Origin: Sequoia sempervirens
Taxonomy: Eukaryota > Streptophyta > Pinopsida > Cupressales > Cupressaceae
Assembly (NCBI GenBank): GCA_007258455.2
Contig: VDFB02270651.1
Span: forward strand, 487,920,905 to 487,984,904
DNA length: 64,000 nt
Direction: 5' to 3'
Each line of letters begins with the position of its first letter. Within the stretch, counting starts at the first letter, position 1. The position numbers and the translations under genes are program-made. Shown in pieces: positions 36,301 through 46,700 of this stretch. A model generated the notes under the pieces. It did no database searches and was not told the DNA's origin. It worked only from the letters and a program-made list of their open reading frames with translations.

Positions 36301-36795
36301 ATCCACGAAAGAATTCACTATCACTTGTACTTTTCCTATCATCAACACAACTAGCCCAATCTACATTTGTATAAGCACTTAATGTGAAATTAGTATCCTT
36401 AGGATACCATAACCCATAATTTGGTGTGCCTCTTAAATATTTGAATATTCTCTTCACTGTTGCAACATATGTTTCTTTAGGATCTTCTTGAATTTAGCCA
36501 CAATACAAACTACATGCATGATATATGGTATAGTAGTAGTCAAATATAGCAGCCCACCAATTATAGATCTATACTTGCTTTGATCATCCTTAGGTCAATC
36601 ATCATCTTTGCTCAATTTACAACCAGACACCATAGAAGTACATACTGATTTCGAGTCATTCATTCTAAACTTCTTCAACATCTCTTTGACATACTTAGAT
36701 TGTGAAATGAAAATCCCTTTAGCTATTTTATTGATTTATAGCCCAAGAAAGAAATTCATCTCCCCAAACATTGACATCTCAAACTCTTTCATCAT
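36300..36795 (-). pseudogene. Copia B RT C-terminal remnant
   Basis: The minus strand from about 36795 reads EFEMSMFGEMNFFLGL, then GIFISQSKYVKEMLKKFRM, CKLSKDDD, KYRSIIGGLLYLTTTIPYIM and VVCIVAKF, with stops. These are the RT thumb/connection words that follow the YVDD motif in Copia. The catalytic part of RT is missing because of the deletion at about 36790. Confidence 0.82.
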
Positions 36796-37332
36796 ATTCC
36801 TTGCAACTTCTTGAATAGTTCTATTTTTCCATTCAACAACTCCATTCTACTGAGGAGTTTTAGGGGAAGACAAATGCCTCTTTATTCCATGAACTTCATA
36901 AAACATGTTAAACTCATTGGGGGTGAATTCACCACCTCTATTAGACCTCAAAAATTTTATTTTCAAATCCATTTCATTCTCAACCATAGCTTTAAATTCC
37001 TTGAATTTATCTAATGAATTAGATTTATCTCTAAGAAAAGTAACCCATGTCATTCTAGAATAATCATCAATCAAAAGCATAAAGTACCTATCACCTTTTA
37101 GACTTCTCACCCTTGTAGGACCACAAAGATCTATCTGCATTAATTCCACTAGTCTGGTAGCAGATTGTTCCTTTCCCTTAAAGCTACTCCTTGATTTTTT
37201 TCCAAATTGATAACTCTCACAGACAACATTGATAGGTTTTGTGATTCTAGGTAAATCTCTCATAGCATGAACTGAACTAATTCTTTCCAAATTATCAAAT
37301 TCATGTGACACATCCTCTGGTGCCATAACCAA
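36796..37332 (-). pseudogene. Copia B integrase, truncated
   Basis: The frame 37332-36847 has ELMQIDLCGPTRVRS (first catalytic Asp kept), FMLLIDDYSRMTWVTFLRDK and KFLRSNRGGEFTPNEFN, where the second catalytic Asp of the usual SDRGGEF is Asn. After one stop (the usual QQNGVVE reads Q-stop-NGVVE) it continues NGVVEWKNRTIQEVARNMMK and then jumps straight into RT sequence. The C-terminal integrase domain is therefore absent. The upstream zinc-binding region is partly legible before 37332. Confidence 0.88.
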
Positions 37333-37377
37333 CTATCATTAATCTAACACAAAGCAATGGCCATCAACTCCCTTGAG

Positions 37378-38079
37378 CTAATAGATGTTTCCATTTGTTC
37401 TCTTACTAGTAGCAATCATAGTTCTAGAGCCTTTCCAGATCTCATACGCTTCATCCTTGAACACTAGATTATACCCTTTGCTACACATTTGTCTGGCACT
37501 CAAGAGATTATGTCTTAAGCCCTTAACATAGTAAACATTATTAGTATTATGCTTTCCATCAAAACTAATTGAACCTATTCCACAAATCTTAGCTCCTAAA
37601 TCATCTCCAAATTTAACTAATCCCCCATCATACTTTTCAAGTTTAACAAACTTACTTGTGTCTCCATTCATATGATTTGAGCAACCACTATCAACAACCC
37701 AGTAATTCTTATCCTCTTTGACATGAAAAGCAGATAATGAAGTACCTTCAACATTATCCTTTCTCTCTGGAGTACTTTCCTTCACACAACTTTCAGGGTT
37801 AGTAGAACCATATTCTTCTTTTATAGCCAAAAGTAGACATTCATTATCATAAAAATCTCCATAATTAAATTCATCATCAAAAACACCAGTATATTCTTTC
37901 ACATAGTAAGCTTTCTTAATCATATTTCTTTTATTTTCTTTGTTCTTATTATTTAGAGCTCTTTTTAAGTATCTAGAAGCATAATGACCTATCTCACCAC
38001 AGCTAAAACATTTGAAAGGTAATTTACCTTTGTACTTACTGGTGCCCTTTTTCATCTTCCTCACAAAGTTAGCTTCCAA
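37378..38079 (-). pseudogene. Copia B gag zinc knuckle and protease
   Basis: A 233-codon frame starts in the gag tail with the knuckle CFSCGEIGHYASRY, in which the final Cys is Tyr. It passes an acidic stretch and reaches the protease motif WVVDSGCSNHMNGD with DSG intact, followed by VYYVKGLRHNLLSARQM and a KGYNLVFKDE word before the integrase. It is one of the longest surviving frames of the element. Gag packages the RNA; the protease would cut the polyprotein. Confidence 0.88.
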
Positions 38080-38262
38080 ATCATTAATATCTTCTTCACC
38101 TAAATCTTCAACCTTCTCTGATTTACTAGCCTTGAAAACAATCTAAACTTTTGTACCTTTCTTCAGTTTTCTCATTTCCAATGTAGTTAAAGTACCAATC
38201 AACTGATCTCTAGAATAATTATCAAAATCAATAGTTTCCTCAATAGCAGATACCATTTCACT

Positions 38263-38514
38263 TTAGCAATCTAAAAGAGATCTGATAACTTTCTTCACTA
38301 CTTTAGATTCTTTAATTGTTGCACCAAGGCCTCTTATATTACTTACTAATTCATCAACTCTTTGTATGTAGCGTTTAATTGTTTCATCTTCAGACATATG
38401 TATAATTTCAAATTGTGCCTTCAAGTTCTGCAACTTAGCTTGCTTTACCTTTAGATCTCCTTCATAAATGCTTTCTAACTTATCCCAAACTTCTTTAGCA
38501 GTCTTCAAACTCAT
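38263..38514 (-). pseudogene. Copia B gag core
   Basis: The frame reads MSLKTAKEVWDKLESIYEGD, then KQAKLQNLKAQFEIIHMSED, YIQRVDELVSNIRGLG and KKVIRSLL, the UBN2-type gag of plant Copia elements (W.KL...YEG, L...F..LKM.ED). The upstream N-terminus (about 38800-38520) is readable as broken frames. It is homologous to 43620-43850 of element A. Confidence 0.88.
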
Positions 38515-38800
38515 ACTTTAACTAATTTAGTATTTGAAAGCCTATTCACAATAATAAATCTTGCCTTAGCATTGATCTCATGCACCTTGATTTATGCACT
38601 TATTCTTGGACCATTCGGAGGTGGAGTATATGTATTCTAATAAGCCTTCTCAATCTCATATCCCTGAGTAGACAAATATCATTCCATATTAGTCTTCAAG
38701 AATGCATAACCTGAGCCATCAAATCTAGGATATTCCAAAGCAATCTTGCTTGTCATCTCGGATCTACCTCAAGTAGTTAATCTCTTCTTCAAGGAACCTT

Positions 38801-38814
38801 GCTCTGATACCAAT
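38801..38814 (-). other. Copia B primer binding site
   Basis: The minus strand reads ATTGGTATCAGAGC directly after the LTR, the standard plant Copia site complementary to the initiator methionine tRNA. It is a perfect match. Confidence 0.93.
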
Positions 38815-40420
38815 TGTTGAAATGAACAAGACAATTGAGAGGGGGGTGAATCATTTGTAGAAAATAAAACCTTCAAAACCCTCAATAGTAATCAGATCCA
38901 CAAGCATTAATTAAACCCTTATTCTTTTAATATGATGAAACATGAAATGCATATAAAAAAAACTGAAATTGCAACACCATACACAAGAGAACACTAGATT
39001 TACCTGAAAACCCAATGAGGGAAAAACCATAATGAGGATTATCTCACAATATAAGTAATAGAAAAATTAGTACAAAATGGGCTCACTACCAAAATATGAC
39101 ACACTATCCAAAAGGCTCGCAGCCAAGGCTCACTACCACAGAAAGAATACAAGAATATAGAAGAATGTTACACAGAGAAAAATTATTAATGCAACAAGGA
39201 TTCCACCATAATTGCTCACACACCTTCGTAGTCTCACATGAAAGATTTCAAATGCCTTCAAGAACCCTAACATGAAATTCACATTGTTCTACTCAAAACT
39301 GCATCACACACATCACTCACATCAATCTCACATCTATCTTGCTTCTTATCTCTCTATCTCTTCTCTTGCATCAACACCATACATATTTATATCAAGCTCT
39401 AGCTCAAAAAAATTCTCCAATGTTGGCCACTAGCCATTATACATACAAATTCAAAATAGGTCAGCACCTAAACATTCTTGTGGTGGATAGGAACAAAAGG
39501 TGGCCTACATAGATCCTCAATTAGGACCCAAATAGATCTCAACACACTTTGACATGCTTCTACAAGCCTCGCATGTAGTGTTAAACATAAGGTCAACCAA
39601 TACTTGTGCAAAACACCATAATCATTAAGTACACGCTTCCTTAAATCAAGCCAAAAATTTTGGACAACATAATTCACTTGAACACAATCCAGAATAATCC
39701 ATGAACTACTTAAGATTCATCAAGCACTTCATCCTCTCGCATCATAAAAATACTTCAACTCAGAACAACTGGTAACCCTTAATTGCATACTAATAAATGA
39801 AACTTACATTGTACTGCACCAAATCAAGTAAAAAATTGAATACATAAAGATAAATGCATTATAAGAAACCTCCCAAATCTGTACAACCTGATGCCAAAAA
39901 GTGGAGAACCACAGAGAAAATACATTTCTCCTGGACCATAGAAAACATCATTGAATGACTGGTTCACACACTAATGAAAATATCTTGCACTATACAATGA
40001 TCCAAAAACCCAAATTCTTAATATAGAAACCTCTGACAATAGTGAATAACCTGTAATATCTACACAAGCATATCATCAACATAGAAAGAACATGGAGCAC
40101 AATACCAGAGCACGTTATGAACACTTGCACAACACTGTTTACTCTGTTTATCAAATTTTCTCAAAAGCACTTGGAAACCAAGTACCAAAGACATCATATT
40201 AGCTCATTACTTCATTCCAACTCACCTTTAGACTCTAAAATAGAAAAAAGATAGCTCCATTTACTCACAACACTCCCTCAAGGTCTCAACTACACATGCA
40301 CAATCTATTTTCCTCTTTTTCACAATCCTCAACATCTTCATCCCAAAGTTGACATCAATGACAACACTAGTCAGTAGACTTTCTATTGACATCAATGACA
40401 ACACCATCATTCTTGCAACA
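38815..40420 (-). repeat. Copia B 5' LTR
   Basis: 1606 bp. The top strand starts TGTTGAAATGAACAAGAC and ends CATTCTTGCAACA. It contains blocks absent from the other LTR (about 39495-39570, with GGTGGCCTACATAGATCC; and about 39900-39930). The ORF at 39468-39677 is an LTR frame, not a gene. Confidence 0.9.
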
Positions 40421-40599
40421 CTTCCTACCACATATGAGTCTATCTTCTCAACAAATGTGTCACTCTAGCTTCTAGATATGCCAAACTCTAGACAGTTGCA
40501 CCAATTTGTAAACAGGTGTGCCAATCTAGGTGCAATTGCATTAGTATGACTTGTAATCCTTCAAAAATTAAAAACTCACAAAAAAACATTAATTAGGGA

Positions 40600-40628
40600 C
40601 TTAGGTTGTCCCAGGAGGTGTGCCAAAA
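40600..40628 (-). other. Probable Gypsy primer binding site (element C)
   Basis: The minus strand reads TTTTGGCACACCTCCTGGG directly after a possible LTR end (CATACA). The TTGGCRC..GGG pattern is like primer binding sites of plant Gypsy elements. This would be the start of element C's leader, split from the gag by Copia B. Confidence 0.5.
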
Positions 40629-41727
40629 TGTATGACCTAGAAAATGATTAGGAAACCAATAACAAGAAGCAAACAATTGAAATCCACAATCAAATTCAAC
40701 AAAAGATCAAATCAATGAAGCATAAAAGAATCACATAAAACTATAACCATAAACCTGCATGAATCCTTCACTTTTATCCATTCTTCTCCTCTCTTCACCT
40801 TGGAGAATAGTATTATAGTATTTTCTCTTAGATTTTTAGTAGCAAAAGAGCATAAAGTATTGATAATACGAATATAGTTTCTTCATGATGATTTGGAAGA
40901 GGGAATAGATGACAAGGTTGAATTTATAGATGTTTAATGGCACCAATCAATGGTCAAGATCTGAGAAAATATTGAAAAGATCAATGGTTAGAATTGATGA
41001 GATAAATTGATGGGGAGTTAAATTATCTCTTGATTGTAGGTAACTAACTATATGGATAAATTAAGAGGATTGGTTGGAGTGATAACTAAGATTGACAATT
41101 AGTAGACATAATTGATTGCTCAGTGAACTAATTTGACTGATCACTAAACTCAAAATGAGCAAGAGTGAAGTGGATTTAATTGAGGAGTGGACTGAGAATA
41201 AGTCTCAGTCAACTAATGAGGTGGAAATGCATGGGTAATTAATAATTAAATTAATTAATTTTAATTACATGTGTAAATAGATAAATAGATAAATAATTAA
41301 TAGGAGAATAATTAAATAATTGAGAATAATAACTTAATTTGGAGAAATAAACAGTGAGAAATTAATTAAATAATAATGATTTATTTAATTAATTAAGGAG
41401 GAAAAGAATAATTAGAGAGTTAATGGAATAAACAAAATTATTCAACTATTCATAGAAGAATAAATAATAATATGAAATTATTTAATTAATAGTGGAGGAA
41501 AATTAAGAAATAATTAAATAATTAAAAATTATTTAACTATAGAAGATCTCATTAGATTAATTAAATAATGAAATAATTTAATTAAGATCTGAAGAATGAT
41601 TAGTGTGATGTGATGGCATGAAACTTTAGTCAATTTTAAGTGTCTATAGTAACAATTAAATATAAAAAATAAAAGTATTTCATCATTCTATTCCAGGTCA
41701 ATTTTTTCACACATCCAAATTCCTACA
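40629..41727 (-). repeat. Candidate 5' LTR of Gypsy element C
   Basis: It runs from TGTATGAC to ..ATTCCTACA on the top strand, giving TG..CA ends and about 1.1 kb, and lies right after a possible primer binding site. The AT-rich interior (about 41230-41580) has many TTAATTAA words. No matching 3' LTR was found near 22-23 kb, so the boundaries are inferred from termini only. Confidence 0.4.
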
Positions 41728-42045
41728 TAAAGTCTTCAGGAAAGAGACAAGTGTCAACATAATCAAAGAAAAAATATATTTTAGTAATTAGAATGGTATA
41801 AAAAAATTATTGGGTCCCATAAACTTTTGATATATTCTTGGTGTCATTCATTCATTTTGGATCAATTTTTTCTTAGTTTTGATGTATTTCAAAGTTAGAC
41901 TTGTTCGGCCTGTAAACATTTCTTAAGTTGTAATAGAAATCCTTTATATTCATTGATTAAACTACCCCTTTTCCTAGTGACCACTTTTGAATGAAAACAC
42001 ATGTGCTTTTAAAATCACTTTAAGTTTCATTTGTTATGTACTTGT
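41728..42045. other. Flank of Copia A, no gene
   Basis: 318 bases between the candidate Gypsy LTR and Copia A. It likely belongs to the leader of the Gypsy element whose primer-binding-site junction appears at 49077-49107 on the other side of Copia A. No coding region. Confidence 0.4.
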
Positions 42046-43302
42046 TGTTGGATGTTGTGGATGTGTTGTTGATATGTGGTTGTCATTGATGTCAACACTA
42101 TTAGCATTTGGTGTATTAGAGGTTGTATATGTCGAGGATATTGAGAAAATTGTAAAAGAAAGTGTTCCCGGTTCCTAGTGGAACTATGCAAGTCATGAAG
42201 GCGTCTTGTTCTTTAAGTTGAAGTTCAGCTGCTATGGATTAAAGGGTTTGTTGTTGAGTGTATCTAGATCATCTACCAGAAGTTTCAGAGGTCCACGTAT
42301 AGATTTGATCATGTTGTGGTCTAACAGTATTTCTATGGTCTTTGTCAATGTTCCAGAGTGAAGTTTGTTTGATTTTGGAAATCTTAGTTGTTGCGGGTGT
42401 TTCACTATTGTTTCTTGGTGCTCTTGGATGTTTCTAGATCATGCTCTATCTATGTGGTATGTCCACATTGATTGATGTGCTCATGGTCAGAAATTTTTCA
42501 TGCGTATGTTCTATTTTTCTTATTCTTGGCTGACATGTTGGTGGTAGCATGTTGTGGATCTTTGAGGAGGAATTAATTGAAGTCCTTTTGTGTTGGAGTT
42601 GTGAATTTGGGTCCCCACTATGTTTTGGCTGACCTTGGTGGATTCACATTGAAAATTTATTTGTAAACTTGGGCCGACATTGAAAATATGTTTTATTTTC
42701 CTAGCCAACTAAGTTATTGATGAAAACTCATGTAGTAGATATATAAGAGTGATTGTTTGATCGGTGTAGTGGGTGGAAAAGGTGCTTTGTGTGCTGGGTG
42801 TGCTCTTATGTGTGTATGTGTGAATATCATTCGATTGCAGAGCAGAGTGTGAAGAAGATTGAGCAAAGTGTGAAGTAGTTTGTGAAGGAGTTTTATGTGC
42901 TTAATTGGAACTGTAATCAGGCTTGTGCAGAAGCTATTATCTTAGTTCATACCCTCTGGATTTTAATCCTATTCTATATTGTTGGGCAGTGAGCACCTTC
43001 TATAATTGAGCAGTGAGCTCTAGGAAGTGTGCATGAATGCATGTGCATTCCCCTTTATTGATTTCATTATACTTTTAACAGGGTATAATCTTGTGAACTA
43101 GCATCCACTGTGGTTTTTCCCCTAACAGGGTTTCCACGTAAAAAATCTTGGTGTTCTTTGTCTCTATGATGTGTTAATTATTTATGGTTAGTTTCTTATT
43201 CATCAGATATGAGATTAAGCTAAGTAAATTTTGAAAATTTTATTATTCTATGACAACTGATTCACCCCTCCCTCTCAGTTGTCTATCCTTGTTTTGCCAA
43301 AA
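42046..43302 (+). repeat. Copia A 5' LTR
   Basis: Starts TGTTGGATGTTGTGG and contains the TATA box TATATAAG at 42740-42747, the GTTTTTCCCCTAACAGGG and TTTCCACGTA words of the R-U5 part, and the GACAACTGATTCACC terminus. The ORF at 41987-42178 straddles its start and is not a gene. Confidence 0.93.
42740..42747 (+). promoter_or_regulatory. LTR TATA box
   Basis: TATATAAG, conserved in both LTRs (also at 48509-48516) despite divergence around it. It would direct transcription of the element, with R beginning shortly downstream. Confidence 0.6.
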
Positions 43303-43316
43303 ATTGGTATAAGAGC
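43303..43316 (+). other. Copia A primer binding site
   Basis: ATTGGTATAAGAGC, one mismatch from the plant Copia site ATTGGTATCAGAGC, directly follows the LTR. Confidence 0.9.
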
Positions 43317-43357
43317 AGGTTCCTCTAAAGAAGACTAAAAGTTTGAGTTGATCCGAG

Positions 43358-44413
43358 ATGACAACATTCAAGAAGGATAGTCCAAGATTTGATGGAACTA
43401 ACTACTCACTATGGAAAGTCAGAATGCAATGTCACTTAAGGTGTATTGGTGAAGCCTACTAGAAGATTACAAAAGATCCATATGTTATTCCTTAGAATGG
43501 TCCCTCCACTACTGATGAGATCAAAGATGTTGGAAACAATATTAGGGCTATTAAAGCTTTGGTGAGTGCTATGATAGATTCAGAGATGGATAATGTGGTA
43601 GGACTGTAGATAGCTCATGAGATTTGGATGAAGTTGTAAACTTTATATGAAGGATATGTACAGGTGAAGATGGCTAAGCTACAGAGTTTTAAAGGCAAGT
43701 ATGAGAATTTGAAGATGGGTGAAGATGAAAATATCACTTCTTTTATGCAAAGAGTAAATGAAATAGTGATGGGTATTACATGCGTTGGTGGTTCTCTAGA
43801 TGAGGATGAAATTGTGGCTAAGATACTCAAATCCTTGCCTCCCTCCTACAAAGTGAAGGCATGCACCATTGAAGAGCTCGGATCGGTAACAAAGATGTCA
43901 AGAGACACACTGATTGGTAAGCTTGATGCTTTTGAATTAAATGAATTTGGTGAATCTGTTCTAAAAACTGAATTGGCATTCAAGGCTATAGTATCCGAAA
44001 GTAACAAGCAAAGGTATGGTCTGGGAGAATGTTCCAGAAAGATATCCAAGTATGATGAAGAACTGAAATACCTTGAAGATAAAGAAAGAGAGGTAGAAGA
44101 ATTGGAAGCACTGATTGTAAAGAAAGAAGGCAAAGGAAAAGGTAAGTATAAAGGAGTGTTACGTATTAAATGTTTTTCATCCAGTAAAATAGGTCATTTT
44201 GCATTAAGATGTCCTAAAAGAGTTCCTAGAACTAAGCCTAACAAGTCTAGATTCCAAAAGAAATGTTACTTTGCTGAAGGAGTGATTGATGATGAGTCTA
44301 ATAAGGATACTGGAAATGAAGATGAATGGGTTTTCATTGCTACTGTTGAAAATAGTCCTATGACTATTGAATCTACTAAAGATGAGAAAGCTCTTGCAGC
44401 TCGAGTTGAATAA
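43358..44413 (+). pseudogene. Copia A gag
   Basis: The ATG at 43358 opens a frame reading MTTFKKDSPRFDGTNYSLWK, a normal Copia gag N-terminus. In-frame stops at 43460, 43493, 43607 and 43637 interrupt it. From 43664 to 44413 it is open: QSFKGKYENLKMGEDENITS, VNEIVMGITCVG, ILKSLPPSYK, then a charged coiled-coil-like region and a zinc knuckle CFSSSKIGHFALRC whose second Cys is Ser. It ends at the TAA at 44411, a place where the reading continues into protease in the same frame. Four of these five stops replace Trp or Gln codons expected from relatives. Confidence 0.92.
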
Positions 44414-44725
44414 AAGGATGAGTGGGTTATTGACAGTGGATGCTCACATCATATGACTGGTGATAAAAACAAATTTTTAAGTTTAGAGAAGTATGATGGT
44501 AGTATTGCAAGATTTGGAGACAACAATGCTAGTGTGATTCATGGTAGAGGTTCTATTTTTCCTAGTGGTAAGGATAACACTGATGATGTTCTTTATGTTG
44601 AAGGCTTGAAGCACAATCTTTTGAGTGTTGGACAGATGGTGGGAAAAGGCTATGATCGACAATTCAAAGATGGAAGATGCAAGATACGTGGAAGTTCTAG
44701 CAATATGATTGCTACTGGTAAATAG
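44414..44725 (+). pseudogene. Copia A protease
   Basis: Same frame as gag after the TAA: KDEWVIDSGCSHHMTGDKNK holds the retropepsin DSG motif intact, then RFGDNNASVIHGRGSIFPSG, VLYVEGLKHNLLSVGQM and GYDRQFKDGRCKI. It ends in a TAG at 44723 that falls before the TKGNIFHL word joining protease to integrase. An intact protease would cut the gag-pol polyprotein. Confidence 0.9.
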
Positions 44726-45801
44726 ACAAAAGGTAATATTTTTCACTTGAATACTACTAATGGGAGTTGTTTAATTGCTCAAGTAGATGAAAGCTAGTTG
44801 TGGCATAGGAGGCTATGTCATGTAAATTTGATAACATTGTCAAGGTAAGTTCCACTCAAGCAGTAAGATATCTACCTAAGTTAGTGAAGCCTACTAACAC
44901 AATTTGTAAGGAATGTCAGATGGGTAAACAGACTAGAGTCTCCTTCTAGAGAAAATAGTTTCATTCAAATGATTTACTGGAGCTACTAAATACTAACCTC
45001 TGTGGTCCCTCTAGAGTTAGAAGTATTCATGGAGAAAGGTACTTTATGTTGATCATTCATGATTACTCTAGAATGATATGGGTTTCCTTCTTAAGAGAAA
45101 AATGTGAAGCATTGGAAAAGTTCAAAAGTTTCAAGGCTATGGCAAAGAATGAGAAAGTTCAAAAAATCAAGTGTCTGAGATCTAACAGAGGTGGTGAGTT
45201 CACCTCCAAGGAGTTCAACTCTTTTTGTGAAGAACATGGAATCAGAAGACAATTATCTGCTTCCCAAACCCCTCAACAAAATGGAGTTGTAGAGAGAAAG
45301 AATAGAACAATTTTGGATGCTACAAGAACAATGATGATAGAAGGAAATTTCCCCCAGAGCTATTGGAGTGAAGCTATAAGCAATATTGTGTATAATTTAA
45401 ATCGGGTAAATGTTAATGGTAATTCTAGTAAGACCCCTTTTGAGCTATGGTTTGGTTACAAACCTACTATTAAATATTTCAAGATCTTTGGAATCAAATG
45501 TTATATCAAGAGGGATGATGATATAGGAAATTTTGATGCAAGAAGTGATGAAGGAATATTTTTAGGTTACTCTACTAAAATCAAGGCCTATCATTGCTAT
45601 AACAAAACACTAAGAAAGATGGTTGAGAGTGAAAATGTCAGAGTTTATGAGGATTCTGTCAAATCATCCAGATATTGTGGATATGATTCAAATGAAGAGA
45701 ATACAAAAAAGGAAGAAGAATGTTCAGACGCAGAATCAACTTCAAATTGTGCCATATGTTCCAATTGTTCCAGTAAAGCAACCTCAATTCATTCCAGGTA
45801 A
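44726..45801 (+). pseudogene. Copia A integrase
   Basis: The zinc domain starts LWHRRLCHVN, after which a single-base loss (about 44828) shifts the frame. Read in the new frame it continues KLVKPTNTICKECQMGKQTR, NTNLCGPSRVRS (first catalytic Asp replaced by Asn), FMLIIHDYSRMIWVSFLREK, KCLRSNRGGEFTSKEFN (second catalytic Asp replaced by Asn) and TPQQNGVVERKNRT (catalytic Glu kept). The C-terminal domain from about 45450 has the GYKP..KYFKIFG and EGIFLGYS words. The open frame 45046-45801 ends at the TAA in SIHSR. Two of three catalytic residues are lost, so it is inactive even apart from the frameshift. Confidence 0.92.
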
Positions 45802-45989
45802 ATCAAGGTAGTCAGGAAACAGAGACAAGTGTGAGTGCATAAGGAAGATCAAAAGAATCAGAAGTTCAAGAAAATTCCAAAACTCCAAGGTATGTAAAGC
45901 TAAACAATTTTGAAAGCCAAATTATAGGAGAGGAATAAGAAGTGCAAACTAGAAGAAAGATTGTAGAAGAGTATTGCCTGATTTCCAAG

Positions 45990-46700
45990 ATTGAACCTAA
46001 AAATGTCACTGAAGCCTGCCAAGATGAACACTAGATGGAAGCTATGAAGGAAGAGCTAACACAAATTGAAAAGAATAACACATGGATATTGGTTCCCAGA
46101 CCTAAAGACAAAAATGTGATTGGTACTAAATGGGTGTTTTGAAACAAGCTGAATGAACAAGGTGAAGTGGTCCAGAATAAAGCAAGACTGGTATGTAAAG
46201 GGTATTCTTAGATGGAAGGTGTTGATTTTGAAGAAACTTTTACCCCTATTGCCAAAATTGAAGTTGTTAGATTATTTCTTGCTTATGTTGCATACAAGGA
46301 CTACAAATTCTATCAGATGGATGTGAAGTCAGCATTTATGAATGGAGAAGAAGAAGAAGTATACATTGAACAAACGGATGGATTTCAGCTAACTAACAAG
46401 GAAGATATGGTTTTTTGCCTAAAGAAAGCTCTATATGGACTTAAGCAATCCCCCAGAGCCTTGTATGAGAGATTGGACAAATACTTACTGAAGCTTGGAT
46501 TCGCTAAAGGTACTGTTGATAGCAACTTATATTTCAAATTGGATCATGATAAAGAGTTAATTATAGAAGTCTTTGTGATGACATCATTTTTGGAGGATAT
46601 GACAATCTATGTATGAAGTTTTTTGATGAGATGAAGGATGAATTTGAGATGAGTATGATTGGAGAGATGAAGTTTTTCTAGGATTGCAAGTGACCCAATT
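45990..46700 (+). pseudogene. Copia A reverse transcriptase
   Basis: Begins after a linker with ACQDEH-stop-MEAMKEEL and NNTWILVPRPKDKNVIGTK. The open frame 46212-46616 has MEGVDFEETFTPIAKIEVVR, YQMDVKSAFMNGE with the first catalytic Asp, CLKKALYGLKQSPRALYERL, then loses one base within the YVDD motif (about 46576): in the shifted frame it reads DDIIFGGYDNLC. A stop just upstream (GYS-stop-MEG) replaces the usual Gln. The thumb region MSMIGEMKFF and GIFISQSKFVREL follows. Dead by frameshift exactly at the catalytic motif. Confidence 0.9.

Larger units (their letters stand above)
33125..40420 (-). mobile_element. Copia element B, LTR retrotransposon with 5-bp TSD
   Basis: LTRs at 33125-34656 (1532 bp, downstream copy) and 38815-40420 (1606 bp, upstream copy) flank an internal region read on the minus strand. 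Ends are TG..CA (one T mutated at 33125-33126) and the target duplication is CTTCC at 33120-33124 and 40421-40425. Primer binding site and polypurine tract are in place. Coding order gag, zinc knuckle, protease, integrase, (deleted), RT end, RNase H is Copia-type. The LTRs differ at roughly one base in nine by eye, so it is old. It interrupts Gypsy element C's leader and is itself interrupted by a solo LTR. Confidence 0.92.
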
